64,000 bases of DNA. Source: Nephrocerus scutellatus (taxonomy: Eukaryota; Arthropoda; Insecta; Diptera; Pipunculidae). The notes below the pieces were generated by a model that was not told the DNA's origin, made no database searches, and saw only the letters and a list, made by a program, of their open reading frames with translations. The translations under genes were made by a program, and so were the position numbers. The DNA lies in contig OX352765.1 of assembly GCA_947095585.1 (NCBI GenBank), forward strand, positions 93,270,965 through 93,334,964, in the 5' to 3' direction. Of the stretch, positions 25,611 to 39,000 are shown piece after piece. Within the stretch, counting starts at the first letter, position 1. Each line of letters starts with the position of its first letter.

Positions 25611-25619
25611 TTCACAATC

Positions 25620-26690
25620 CTCCGAGCAGAATCTACATTCCGTGTCTGAGCCCATATTAATCTTGCTAAGGTGATATCGCAAGCCACAGTGACCCGTGAG
25701 AAAGGTCACCAGCTTTCTAATGCTATCTTTGTCCTGATAAAGGATTTCCGTATAAAAAAAAGGGACTGATTAATCTTTTGGATTGTCTAAGCCCTGTGAT
25801 ACTATCCCAATGGGCTAGACGGTCTACTTTCCCATTTATTAATCAGTGGTGTGGTTGCAGTCCAGTTGACACAACAGTAAGATTCCGGTCCCAAGGACGC
25901 CCTGGCTAGTTCATCTGCATATTCGTTGCCTGCAATTCCCTTGTGTCCAGGGACCCAACCGTGTTTCACCTTTTAACTGATTTGGAGTCCATAAAGTTGG
26001 ACGATAACTCTTTCAGTGATGCCTGACTATCTGTAAAGATAAAAATCAATTCTTTGTAGCTTTTGAATCTTAATTGCCGTTGTCCGTGCAAACACGGACA
26101 CCAAACGATGGCCACGTACGTGATAATCGGTCTCTTCATAGTATACATCCAATGTATCATTTTAGGATTAAGACTCCAAGTACTGCCGTAGAGGCGTCTA
26201 CTGGCCTTGCGGACCATCGTTAAAGGCACTAGAACGTTTTTGAAAGAAATAATGGAAAGCCCTTCTCTACTGCACCATTCTAAAACGTGAAGTAACGCAC
26301 CTTACATGACATTTGTGGTAGTCGTGCCGTGCTTACCGCTAACTAAAAACGCAAAATCATCAGCATATCCAATGGCGATCTAGCCTGATATATGAAAATC
26401 GGCTAGAAGGTTGTCTATGACGAGTGAGCACAGAAGGAGAGAAAGGACAGCCCTTAGATGCAGTCACCGAAACAGACACTCCCCCTGTAGAGGAAGTGAT
26501 AAATCGACTCGATACCTCTGCTACTGATTGCTCTTGCTATTGAGTCGTAGCCAGTGTTACCGAACACACCCACAATGTCAAGGAAAGCACACAGAGCTAT
26601 TTCTTTGGAACGAAGTGTTCCTTCTATCTTTTTAACTAGATAGTAAAGGGCACCCTTGATAATTGACGCACTTATCTATTACTCTACATA
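25620..26690 (-). pseudogene. Dead LINE, RT and RNase H regions (I/R1/LOA-like)
   Basis: On the minus strand, around 26330-26370, the sequence reads GYADDFAFLVSGKHGT, which carries the YADD catalytic box of reverse transcriptase. About 300 bp further on in the element, at 25966-26060, come IFTDSQASLKEL and an H-rich block, the RNase H domain. The frame is interrupted by stops and indels, so the copy is inactive. It is collinear with the fragments at 1-195 and 15115-15400. Confidence 0.75.
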
Positions 26691-27369
26691 TTCTTAGTAC
26701 CCCAAACTATCTTATTTGCGTTTCTTATGTTTTTTTGTTATATGCTTTTGTTAAAACAGTCAATCTTTGTTCAGACTCCCCTATATAACTCATTCTATTG
26801 TTTTATTAGGTAAACTACGAGTATTTTATTCATATTCTCTTCTCAACTTTAAACTAAAGAGCGTTCCAGTTTTTTTATGAAAATCTCTCAACCTATTTGG
26901 ACATTATGTTTTAGTAATGTTGTAATTGTTTTTTCTCATTGTTCTTATATTTAATGTACGAAAGTGAAAGAGTAAAGCTTTGCAAATAGACAAAAATGGC
27001 AAAAAGAAATCGCTTAAGCTCTGCTCAGCTCAACCTTACCGTGTGTTACAAAACTTCGTTCCTACAAACCAACTTATGTATTAGCAAATAATTTCGTGGC
27101 ACATACTTTCCTTTGTTCTTATTATGTATATATATGTGCTGTTTTGAAGTTCAACAACAACACAACAAAAATACAATTCTTTCGATAAATTTGAGCTGAT
27201 AAGTCCATATAAATACCCTTGGGCGGCCTTCTTATTATAGGACCAACCATGATATACTGATATTGCAATCACAAGACAGTTTCGAAACCCGCAAAATGTT
27301 TCGAAAAGTTTCTAAAATCGACTATAATGTACTTATTCCAACTTTACTATCTGTCATAATATGATGATG

Positions 27370-28975
27370 ATGATAAATTAGGTGTAGTAGCCACTGCGAT
27401 CTATTGTGCTTCCCCCTGACTTGTACTACAGAGACAGTACATGCCAGTCTCTTAAGCACTTCCTCCATACCTATGGCTCTTAAGAACTTAATAATATGGA
27501 GCCGATTCAGGGAACGTCGCGCAGACTCCGAGATTACGAAGTTTCAATGTGTTCTCTGTCGGATCGATGCTCCACACGGGGTCTTCTCCGCTGCCCCACA
27601 GAGTCTGCAGCTAACATCCTCTAATAATTTTATTTTATTTAGATGGCCTGTTAGGAAACACGCAATGATTCCTTCATTATTTCTACTTAATCCCAATATA
27701 ATGGAGCCATCTTAGGGTTATAGTTCACAAGCATTTCCTTTGCTTGCCGTAGACCTGGGATATTCTCCCATCTTACGGAAGCGGCTGCCTTACCTATACT
27801 GAGTAACTCTTCCCGTATTACGAGTATACAGTACCCTATACTACAGACCGGTTCTGGTCCCACTAGCGGAGTTTCTGCTCCTTTATTAGCAAGCCTTTCC
27901 GCTGCTTCGTTGTCTTCTATGTCTATCTGTCCCGGCACTAAGTACAAACGCACTTTGTTGACTTCGCCAAGTCTATTTAGTTTCACCCTGCATTCCTCCA
28001 AAAGCTTAGATGTGAATTGGAATGCATCCGGGGCTCTTAGCGTGGCTAGGCTGTCTATCATGATAGCTATTTCCTGCCTCATGTAGTTTTGAGTGAGCAC
28101 ATCTTTCAATGGCGTGTACTTCTGCCTGGAATTACTCGGGTATTGCTACAGAGTACTTGGTTCGTGGCGCATAGACTCCAGCACCCGTACCTTCAGATTT
28201 CTTTGATCCATCCGTATACCACTTTATGCCACCCGAATGTATCTGGTGTTCAGTCTCACATCTGAATTCCTTCTTTGTGCTCATTATTACTTCAAAGTTA
28301 TTTTTGAATTCGAGCTTTTGCACCATCTTATCACACGACGTGCTCGTTTGGCAAGTGATTCTACTATTCCTCTTACCTTTCCTTGACACAGGCCAGCCTT
28401 TGCACTTTTTCCAATTTCCTTTTCATGGAGCTTAGCTTGGTTCTATGCGCCTATGCCACTGCTTTGTAGGTAATCATTGGAATAGCTATCATGGTGTACA
28501 TCCAGTGCATTATTCTGGGACTGACTCCCCAGGATTTACCTGCCACCCTTCTGCATACCATGAGTGCTCTTTTTGATTTTTGTAGTACTGCTTTGTGGTG
28601 TTTGTCCCATAGCAGTCTGCTATCAAATATCAGTCCAAGGTATTTAACCTCATGGCTGATAGCAATCTCTTATCCATTAAGGGTAACCGGGTGCTTTCGC
28701 CCCAGCTTCCTTTTATTGGTGAAGGGAACCATTGTGATCTTATTTGGGTTTACCCTGGGTCCCATTTATTCGCCATCTACACGTGATATTTAATCCGTTT
28801 TGAATTATGTCACAGAGCATTTCCTCGATTTTTCCTCTTGCTACGATGACTTTATCGTCTGCGTAGCCGTGGGGATAAATTACTGCTCCCGCTAGTCGCT
28901 GAAGTAGGTCATCTACACGGATGATCCACAAAATGGTTGTTGGCATCCTCTTGTAGTTGTAGTGTAGTCTGTCAT
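27370..28975 (-). pseudogene. Dead LINE, RT to RNase H and C-terminal region (R1/LOA-like)
   Basis: Minus-strand order is RT with HGYADDKVIVARGK (28860-28890), a thumb-like region (28490-28750), then RNase H with TDGSKKSEGTGAGVY (28180-28230), and the segment LVPGQIDIEDNEAAERLANK (about 27895-27955), which corresponds to the WVPGH.GI.GNE.AD motif with its His replaced by Gln. The 3' end near 27400-27620 retains a Cys-containing stretch. The frame changes at least three times. It is about 1.6 kb and 5'-truncated. Confidence 0.8.
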
Positions 28976-28999
28976 CATATAATGTCCATGCATTTTCAT

Positions 29000-29640
29000 A
29001 TGGATGACATCAACTATCAAAATGCCTGCACACTTAGCGAGGCGCTCATAACCCAATCGCTTGCAAAGGCGAAAGAAACCGAACGAAACTTGAAGGTTAT
29101 TATGGCCACAGCATAAGGATAGGCGTTTTTTACGTAAACGTTACCACTTATGGGGTTCGGAGTAGAGATTCTCTCTCAGTTAGGTTTGGAGTTCAGATTC
29201 TCTCTCAGTTAATTTAGTTGACTGGTTTGGAATAAATTGGTTTTCCATTCGCCTACTCTGTTAATCAAAATGGAAAAACTCGCTTTCAGCATAAAGGCAA
29301 GCAAATCTAACTTCTGATAGGATTTCTATTAGACGTTGTTAGTTAAGGTGAGGCAGTGCGTTACTTTGCTCTTAGCACTCTGTGCACACAACATGAAATG
29401 CCAACACATTTGCGTTCCATTTACGCACAACGTACACAACCAACACCATGAGAACTCTGTGACTTTGACAGCTGCTAACGCGTGGTGGTTTTGGTTATGC
29501 GGTTTGAAGTAAACAAATCTTAAAAGTGGGCGTAATTCTCATTTTCTGTGCGCCTTTTTTTTCCTTCATATAAAAATATTCCAGCAACTGATTTTGCCCC
29601 CACAAGAAATAAAAGAGCCAGGCAAACAACAACTCTAGCT
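29000..29640. other. Intergenic, no gene recognised
   Basis: A short tandem duplication (GATTCTCTCTCAGTTA at 29169 and 29204) is the only structure seen. Confidence 0.4.
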
Positions 29641-31018
29641 AGTTATCCAGAAAAAGCAAATCTGATATATCGTTTTATTAAATGTTATTTTGATTTTCAC
29701 CGACAAATATTATAAATATAATTTGTTATTAGTTAGTTATAGTATTATAAGTAGGATATGTTGTGAAAAATCTAGTTTTCCACTTTTTTTTAAAAAAATA
29801 AATAAAAGATCGATTAGTTTGGAATTTCTTGTGCAAATAATAAATAATTAAGCATTTATTTTATATTTCTGTTGCATTATTGCTATGTCTTAGTATGAAA
29901 TTTATTATTATAAATATACAATAAATACAATATTATTATTATTATTATTATAATAACATAAAACAAAATCCACTTCCACTTAAAACATTCGCAAATGTTA
30001 TATATATGCAATTAATTTTTCTTAATTTTAAAATTAAATTTCTGTGTTTTTGTTTGTTATGCAAATGTGTTTTGTTTTTTTGAATTTTTTAATTGTGCAG
30101 TTTATATTTAAAATATATTTCTCCATTGTTAATGTATTGTCATGATGTATAAAAAATGAATTTAATTATTTTTGCATTAAGAGTACTACTAACTTTCTCA
30201 ATAAAATTTATTTTATATATTTTAATTAATAATAAATAAAAAGATAATAATAATAATATTATTAAATAAAAAAACGGTAATATTTAATAACTAAATATTA
30301 AAAAATATCATTCAATAATAATAAAAGTAATATTTAATTATTAAATAATTATAAAAAAGTAAGCTCTGTAGTTAATAATTTAATAAAGAACGCCTCAATT
30401 AGCTCAATTCGAAGATATACAAGATATATATGAAATGTCACACAATGAAAGAAAAGCAACAACAAAAGAATTTATTAATTTTTAAATAAATAATAATATA
30501 ACTGTTATAAACGATAAACAAAAACGAAATGATGTTATAGTACATTTAAGTTAAACAAAAACAAAATATTCTAAATAACTAATAGTTATGGAATAAATTT
30601 GTTGATCGCATATACTTTTAAAATTACATTTAATACATTAAAGTAACTAAAAAAAAAAATACAGAACCTGTACAACAACAAATTATAGAGAAAAAAAGAA
30701 CATTCAGTGGATGTTTAATTTTTTTAATTTTCTTACAAATTCAAAATACCTATATATACATACATAAGTAAATAATATACATGATATTTACAAATATATG
30801 AAATATATAATTATACACACCAATATATACATACGTATATGTAATTGCTATTATTGCATATATAAATAAAGCCTATATAAGGCCAATTTGTGTACTTTTG
30901 TTTGAGCAACAAAAAAAAAATATTAATATTTATACATATAGTATAATATATATTTTTTGATCTTGTAATTGTTTCACAACAACAACAACAACAAAAAACT
31001 ACAAACGAAATGTAATTG

Positions 31019-31059
<41 letters not shown>

Positions 31060-31250
31060 GAAAGTAAATTTAAATAAAAACAAAGAGAAATAAGTTATAA
31101 GCATAACAGACGACAAAAAGATACAAACATACAAATCAACAACAACAACTTCAACAACAAATATTTACTATTAGTAATGCATACAAAAATAAAACAAATA
31201 TTGTCTTAAAAGAAAATTGAAGCAAAAAAAAAAAAAAAGAACCACACTGG
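29640..31250. other. Extreme AT-rich desert
   Basis: About 1.6 kb is made almost entirely of A and T, with runs of TTATTATTATTA (29930-29952), many AATAAA words, and only scattered GC bases. It includes a (GA)n microsatellite at 31023-31058. No coding frame, RNA gene or transposon motif can be made out. It could be a long 3' UTR or a scaffold-attachment-like region; the sequence alone does not show which. Confidence 0.6.
31023..31058. repeat. (GA)n microsatellite
   Basis: About 15 GA units with one GC interruption near the 3' edge. Confidence 0.9.
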
Positions 31251-31584
31251 ACTTTGATTTCATGCGGCACAACTTTCCATCCAAAACTTTTCTTCTTCTA
31301 GGAATCGTACAGCTTCGTCATCATCTGAAGGGAGCGAAAGTGCTGTGGCCGAGAGGAAAAACGGACACGCCTTAAAAGTGCTGTCATTACTTATGTAACT
31401 GCCAGCATGCAAAACATTTTTTTTTCTATCAGCACACGCTCAAGGGCTTAAAACTCGTATGATGCTAGGCACAGCGTCGGCATTGTTACGAAATTAAGGC
31501 TTTCGAGTTCGTAAAGGATTTTGCTAATAAAACACAACACAAACAAGAACTGTAATAAAACAAACAGTAAAAATAATAAATACA

Positions 31585-33580
31585 AGTTCATGTTGTTGTT
31601 GTTGTTGTTGTAGCAACTATTAATTCGTGTTAGTCCAAACGTTGGGTTGTTGTGTTTGTGTAGCTGTCGGAACAGCTTCGACAGGCTGTGTCCATAGTGA
31701 TAGCGGTGTGAGTAACGTCGGATGGGACGGGCCGAATAAATGAGCTGTGTTATGTGGTGATGCACCACAGTCCGGGCATTGATCGATGATGCTGTCACGT
31801 AAGCGGTGTATGTAGCTATTCAGAAAAGAGCTCCATCCTAATCTCAGTTGTGCTAGGGTTGATCTGGTTTGTCTGGGGAGGTTTTCCTCGCTTTGATGTA
31901 TAGGGGCAGGGCGACCTCCCAACACGATGTTAATTTGGCGATCATCTAGTGCGGCTCTGACTGAAGCTTGGTAAATTGCATTTATAGTCTGCTGGATCTA
32001 GAGGTGTATGTGCGATGAATTGGTTTGTCTCTTCGCGGAGCATACGAATATCTGATCGGATATGCCTGGGTGGTGTGTTGTGGGTGAGCAGGTCACGGTT
32101 CGGGTGATCGGGTTTGTGGCAAGCCAGTAGGAATTGTTTGGCGAGAAGCTCGTTGTGCTCTTTCACTTTAACCATTTGGGTTTCTTGATGGAGATGGTTC
32201 ACATGTAACATGCGGCGGCAGCCAGTGATGATGCGAAGAGCAGTATTTTGACAGGATTGAAGCTTCTGCTTCTGCTGTGTGTGACAGAGGCGAGGTGTCC
32301 AAATGGGTGCCGCATAGTTTAGTACCGATTTGCCAATCGCTTGATATGTGGTACGAAGGGTTTTTTTTTGTCCTTACCCCATGTACATGGACATGACTCG
32401 TTTGTTAATGTTTCCCGAGTGAGTCGAAAATATCAGCAGATTGTCGAATGTGACCCCCAAAATCTTTGAATGTTTGATTGTAGGGATTGTCCTGCTGTGT
32501 ATCGAGATGTCGAGCTGTAGGTTGACTTCTTCGGTCCAGGTGGTGAAAAGTGTAGCGGACGATTTTTCTGGAGACAGGATTATATTTCGACTGGTATAAA
32601 AATTCTTCTAGTGTATCGAGGTAGGCGTTGATGTTTCTGCAAATGGCGGGAATGTCCTTGCCTGAGGCGAGAATAGTGCAGTCGTCGGCGTACGATATCA
32701 ATTTGACTCCGGTAGATGGATGCAGGGAGTTTTGCCATGTAGTGGTTGAAGAGTGTCGGTGAGAGGACCCCTCCTTGGGGTACACCTTGCTTGACTTTCC
32801 TGTATAGCGATTTTTTGTGCCGAAATTCGACGTAGGATTTCCTACCATTAAGGTTGTTGGTAAGCCAACGTTTCGTGGTGTTGGAAAGCTGTAACTCTAG
32901 GATGTCTTGTAGTAAGGTGCCTAGGTCAACGGTGTCGAATGCCTTAGATAAGCCCAGTGCAACAAGGACAGTGCGGTCGCAGTGACGCTGTTGGTTAAGT
33001 CCTTGCGAGATGAGTGTTGTGATGTTGTTGTTGTTGTAGCAACTCCAGGTTTGGGAGTGGATCCAAGTGATCCAATCTCAAACCTGTTGTTGTGTTGACA
33101 ATCTTTGGCCTAATGTCTTGAAATTGATTGGTGTTCAGCTAACTGGAGTTTGGAATGAAGCTGAGGAAGAAGTATAGCTTCTAGTATTTTCGCTGTTGGA
33201 GACAGGAGAGAAATTGGACGAAACGAGGATCCTTGAGCTGCCTGTTTACCGGGCTTGAGTAGAGGAATAATTCTGCCCGTTTTCCAAGGGTCAGGGATGT
33301 CCAATGTTTCAAATGAGAGGTTAAAGATTTGAGTAAGGTAAGTGATACCTGTTGAGCCAAGATGTTTGAGCATAATCGTTGCGATTCCATCCGGTCCAAT
33401 GGCTTTGGACCTGCGTATGGCTAATTCAACTTCGGAGGGAAGTATAATATGTGAGGTGTTGTCGTGGCCAAGGCTGTGCAACTTCCTGAGAGTAGTACGC
33501 TTGCTCTTGTTACAGTGCGTTGGGTGTTCTATAAACTGGCGGCAGAACATCAAGGAACACAAGAACAAGTTCATCATTTA
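31585..33580 (-). pseudogene. Jockey-clade LINE reverse transcriptase, 5'-truncated and broken
   Basis: On the minus strand the RT fingers region is at 33110-33577 (KAIGPDGIATIMLKHLG, FRPISLLSPTAKILEAILLP), the palm at 32850-33000 (CDRTVLVALGLSKAFDTV), then VPQGGVLSPTLFN-like sequence at about 32760-32800, and YADDCTILASGKDIPA at 32630-32690. The C-terminal region follows at 31930-32300, and the CAACAACAACAA-rich 3' tail at 31590-31612. The family is common in flies. Frames change repeatedly, and a short piece carrying the same CAACAA tail is inserted at about 33018-33100. Inactive. Confidence 0.85.
33018..33100 (-). mobile_element. Short CAACAA-tailed insertion inside the Jockey-like element
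   Basis: Minus-strand RT sequence breaks off after a QLAEHQ motif and resumes about 85 bp later at TLISQGLNQQ. The intervening DNA ends in a CAACAACAACAAC run like the tail of the host LINE at 31590. It contains ATTGGATCACTTGGATCCAC, a partly palindromic stretch. It looks like a tiny 3'-end retrotransposition product or a SINE-like unit. Confidence 0.5.
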
Positions 33581-34149
33581 TATTAGTGATGACTTTAAAA
33601 GTGCACAAAAACACTTATTACAACAACACTTATACTTCACTATAATTCCCTTAGGTGGTAGCTTCATCTCTTTGCAAAACCTTTTTGAACTTGACTGGTT
33701 GAATTATAAACAATGAATGAATCCTTTGCAGCGAACGCCACCTTTTATCGTATACTCATTGAAAAGTTTCCAGAAACTTCCAAACTTATAGACAGAAATA
33801 TCCAAAAAAGACCAGAAAATTGTGGCCTTATTCCCTTATTTACAACTAACGATACTCATATATAATGAGTCATCTTCTAAAAATAAACTGCTTGTACAAT
33901 CATGCTCCTCTGCAGGCAAACCGGTTTGACTACATTTTTGACCAGTACATAATGACTTACAAGCGGTTACATTTCAAATACATAATTTAATAAATCTTAC
34001 AGCCTTAAAGTATGCTATTCAAAAGTGCTTAATTCTAATGGAGTGCCTATTTTTAGTATTGCGATTTATCTTAGAATTCGAATTCCATTATCTACTAACT
34101 ACAGTATTACGGAAAGAAAGGGTAGATGTCGATGTGCATGCATTTTAAA

Positions 34150-35200
34150 TGCCTGTGGATCATATTGATGCAAGAATACAGAGCTTGGTAAGGCATTCAA
34201 CATTCGTGTTGGCTATTTCTCTATTTCTATTTCTCTGGAGCACCGCTGGTGAAAGAAGCGATAAAACAGTGACAAGCAGGAAACGTTCGAGCGAATCTAT
34301 TGATGTCGCTATGTTTGCGTCACGGTTCTGTATTCTGTCAAGCAGATGCAAGGTGGTCTTAGGTGCACCTGACCAGACATGACAGTTATACTCAAGTTTG
34401 GGACGAATAAATGCCTTGTAGATAGCGGCCAGATCAGAGGAATTGAAATATTCTGTGCACCGTGCTAGAAAGCCAAGGCACTTAGCATCATTTTTTGTGA
34501 CGTTAAATATGTGGTCGTTCCAAGGTAGCTTTTCGTTGACGCACATACCAAGAACTGCTAGTTTTTCAGTTTCCTCGATGCAAGTGGCATTCATGGATAA
34601 TGGCTGGAGGTTACTATTTCGCTTCAACGACAGACGACAACATTGGGTTTTGGATGCATAAAAATCTACACTTTGCAATGCTGTCGACGTCAGAATTTAA
34701 CGATCTTAACATACGCTGTTGTTCTAGTTCCACATTCGTAGAGAAAGTACTTGAACCTGCGAACATAAATATAAGAGAAGCTAAGTGAAGGAATGTGTTG
34801 GATTAGAAGTAACACAAAGAAGATCGTTCATAAAAAAAAGAAAAAGTGTCGGAGACAAAACACAATCCTGAGGGACATCCGCATTTATGCGGTGAAACCA
34901 TCCAACACAACTTGGATTGAACGGTTTGAAAGATAGCTTCTAATCCATTGAAGCAGCGGGTTTCATCGATTTCAAAAGCATGCATTTTAGACAGAAGAGC
35001 TTGGTGCCAAACTCTCTCAAATGCATTTCAAATATCAAGTTCTACAACTTTGCTTTCACCAAACTTGTGAAAAGACTGGTTCCACTTTTCGGTGAGATAT
35101 GCCATCAGTTCACCAGTAGAACGTTGCCAACGGAAGCCATATTGGCATTCATTGAGTAGTTCTGGTAATTCAATGATGACCTTGGAAAGAAGGCACTTAT
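34150..35200 (-). pseudogene. CR1/Jockey-like LINE, RT palm to C-terminus, broken
   Basis: The minus-strand frame 34160-34678 reads as the RT C-terminal half: LAVLGMCVNEKLPWNDHI, KAFIRPKLEYNCHVWSGAP and the LLSPAVLQRNRNREIA region. Upstream (34800-35200) lie decayed palm and fingers sequences, including an F.W.R.YGF.WQRSTGELMAY-like block at 35110-35150. It belongs to the same family as 38874-39710, 40736-41198 and 63250-64000. Confidence 0.75.
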
Positions 35201-36085
35201 CACATTGTAATTACATTATGCTAACAAAACAAATTTATTGGCTGTGTGTACAGTGGAATTACATGTAATTACATATAACGACCCTGTTGTCGTATTGTAC
35301 CAAAAACTAATGAATAAACGAAACTGAATATATAAACTGTAAACAAGTGTACGAGGGTCAATTCAGGAACACCCTACTGTTCGAATGTCTGACATTTATG
35401 GATTTACGTTATCTGGCTTCGTGTACGAAGTTGTTGTTAAGACAACAAATGTTCTGTTCTTTAAACGTTTCGCCACCTGTCAAGACGTAGGAGAGACACA
35501 GCTCCCAAACCTTTTGTCTCACTACGACTGCAAACCCTTATTTCCATATTCATTCCCCACGACTACATTGTTTTCTCATTATTCCAGTGCATCGAAGGTC
35601 TAAGGGCGTGCTGTCACTTTCTAGGTGTAGCCTTCACAACACTTGAACAGACAAAATATAAACAAATTGAAAGTGTTTTTTACTATAAGCTATCATTTAT
35701 TATTCCAATAAAAATTCCGGTATACATTGCCTAGAATGTAGTACCCTTTTAAAAAAAAAATGCTCTTCATATAAAATAAAATCGTACCCTTCACACGATA
35801 TTCGCTTACAAAAAAGAACTCTTTACTGTAACTACTTAGATTAGAAAAGAAAATCCATTATTCATTTTGATTTTCCCCCTCCCGACGACATCCTTGCGGG
35901 CACTTTAAAACTATTTAAAAAAAAAAAACAACGGGAAACAGTACAGCCAAGTCCGACTCAAGCCAAATCCGACTCAGTCGAACTCAGTGCAGCTAGAGTG
36001 GAAACAATTTGAAAACAAAATATAACAGCGAACCGATAAAAACGAAAGAAACTGATAAAGAAGAAAAGAAGCCTCTGTCTGTCTT
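35200..36085 (-). other. Probable CTP synthase 3' UTR and flank
   Basis: The sequence after the CTP synthase stop is AT-rich with no ORF of note. A reverse-strand AATAAA lies at 35701-35696, followed by a T/A-rich cleavage-like region. Beyond about 35640 it is simply intergenic. Confidence 0.4.
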
Positions 36086-39000
36086 CTACTTATCCAGGCT
36101 ATTCTCTGTAACGCCATTGGCAGCGACAAAGGGGGTCGCTTGCGCCGATGCTAAGGAAGATGATGGTGGCGTGGTATTGGATGAACATGACGCGTTACTG
36201 TCATGGCCATTGGTGATGGTCAAGTGGTTTTTAATGTGAAGTTTTTCTTTCGTCTGGATCATACGAAACATGTCCACATCCTCTTCGTCAGAACTCGCGT
36301 CGGACATTTGGCGCGGTGACAAACGGCATCCACGTGCCACATAGCTTGATAGGCGGCCGACTGAAGCCAAAATTAATCCAAGAAATGGAGGACTTGGCTT
36401 TAGTGGGCGTGACAAATACTCTGGATGATACTGTGTGGCCACGTAAAACGGATGATCGGTCAGCTCCATAATCTCCATTCGAGTCTTTTTTTCATCGTAA
36501 CCAACAAACTTCATACCGTGATCCTCCAACTGGGGCACATACTTGGGATTCACCTCGTAGCGATGGCGATGTCGCTCATCGACTGTCTTCGGATTGCCAT
36601 AGAGCATCTTGATCATGCTGCTGTCGGCAGAGAACATTGTCGTACGTTTACCCAGACGCATAGTGCCGCCCATTTTGCCGGTGTGATGCTCTGGCATATC
36701 GATAACGAGAGGATTCTGTGTCGTCGCGTCAATCTCGGTTGTGTTTGCGTCCTTGAGGTGGAGCACATTGCGTGCGAACTCAATGACAGCTGCCTGCAAA
36801 CCAAGACAAATGCCAAGGAATGGCTTCTTCTTTTCGCGGCACCAGTTGCACGCTGTGATTTTTCCCTCCATGCCACGGCTGCCGAAACCACCGGGAACGA
36901 CTACTCCATCGCTGGTGCAGAGCAGCTGCCATGCTTCGTGATAGAGCGATGGAGTCTGCTCGCGTGTCTGTTGCTCTAAATGGCAAGCTTCGACGAACTT
37001 TAAATTTAATTTGTAACCCGCAGCAAGAGAGGCGTGCTGCAGTGATTTCGATACCGATGCATATGAGTCCTCAAGTTTTGTATATTTGCCCACAATCACA
37101 ATGTTGACTTCCTTCCGGAGAGTTTCATAGCGACGAGCCAGATCTTTCCATTGCTGAAGGCATCTGCAAAAAACGAGATTCATTTTACTCTCAGGTTGTA
37201 TATAGAAATTGTACTCACTTTTCTCGCCTGTCGGGTTGAATATTCAACTGGAGACGTTCGTTGAGGAACTCGATCACACCATTCTGCTCCATGAGCAACG
37301 GCACATGGTAAATGGAACTTAAATCGTGTATGCAGATCACTTGATCGGGCGCAACATGACAGAAATTGCTAATCTTTTCCTTGACCTCATTGCCGAGCGG
37401 TTTTTCAGATCGACAGACAATTAAATCCGGACTCAGTCCGAGACCACGCAGTTCACGTACCGAACTTTGTGTTGGTTTAGTCTTTGGCTCGCCGGTAGCA
37501 CGTGGCGATGGCACCAACGAAACGTGGGCACAACAGAAATTCTCCCGCTTTACACGGAACTGGAATTGGCGGAAAGCCTCGACAAATGGCATTCCCTCAA
37601 TATCACCGATTGTACCGCCCAACTCGACGATGCACACTTGCGGCTTTGATGTGCCTCGAACTGGATTTTGGGCTACACGCTCCACCCACTCCTGTATGGC
37701 ATCGGTAATGTGAGGTATAACTAGAAAAAGAGGAATAAATTAATTTTTGTTGACGTATTTTCATAAGCAGCCACTTCTCTTACCTTGAACAGTTTTGCCC
37801 AAATACACTCCTGTGCGCTCATTTTCAATAACCAATTTGTAGATTTTCCCCGTTGTAATGTTGTTGTCACAATGCAACGTTATATCCAAGAAGCGCTCAT
37901 AGTTACCCAAATCCAAATCGACCTCTCCGCCATCATCTAGAACGTATACCTCTCCTGTTTGTAGGAACGATCAAAAACAACCAAGTGATTTAGTAATCAT
38001 GGGACTTACACTTAATTTTGAAAAACTGAACAAATCAGTTGGTGTATGTGTATGTGTTGGCGGCTTGATATCACATCATAAAAGCATAATTACAAGCCCG
38101 AATGGCAAAGGAATTGTTTTCATCGTGTGTATGTTTGTTTGTCTGTCTGTTTGTCTGTCTGTTTGTCCACTCCTATATCTCGATTTCTAGCAGTTTACAT
38201 TGTTTACAAACAATTGCTTAGCCCTCGCCTTTCGATGGCGTAATTTCGAGCCTTTTTTTTACTCATATGGGTAGTTTCAGGAGAAAAAATATATAAACAA
38301 CGGGCTTTTCCGGTAATAAATCTTAGGTAAGTCTTTAGAATAAATAACGACCGATTCCTTATGGCCAGCTGACAAGCTCCAGTTTACTATCTAAATTACA
38401 ATAATTAATAAACTTGTGGGAATATTGTATGAATGCCTTTGGATCCACCTGACTTCTTTAGCGAGATCTACCACGAAGTTATCGTCAAATTGTGGTCAAA
38501 ATGACAAGGCCAGTTCCATTTAGCTAGTATTAGCCCTACTACTCTTTTTTTGTACCTTAAAGCCTCTTGACATACTCTTATATTCCAAAAGATCTACGGC
38601 CTAATAACATCATCGGTAGGCTTAAACATTTTGTTTCCCCTCCATATTGACATATTACAGAAGGACTGGCACTGTTTTACAAAACAAAACCACTAACCGT
38701 AATATGAGCTTAAAGATCGAAGTGTTTATGGTATTCAGAAGACCTTAAGAAATGCGTGAAGTCCAAAGAATCCGTACGCTGGTTCGAAATTGCGATAAAG
38801 CATTCCTGAAAAAACCTCAGCGCAACATCTTTCAACTTTCAGTGCTTGGAAGGTCAGCCAGAATTCCTCTCTATTATAATGTACACACGCTCAAGTGGTT
38901 TGCACCCTTATAATGCTTAGCACAACGTGGACTTTCGAAAATTAAGTAGAGGAACACTTTCCACATGCGGTGGACATTGGATTTGAAACCGTCCCAATAC

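Noticed and set aside
36425..36979. Plus-strand open frame of 184 codons in the CTP synthase last exon
   Set aside because: Shadow of a strongly conserved coding exon on the other strand.
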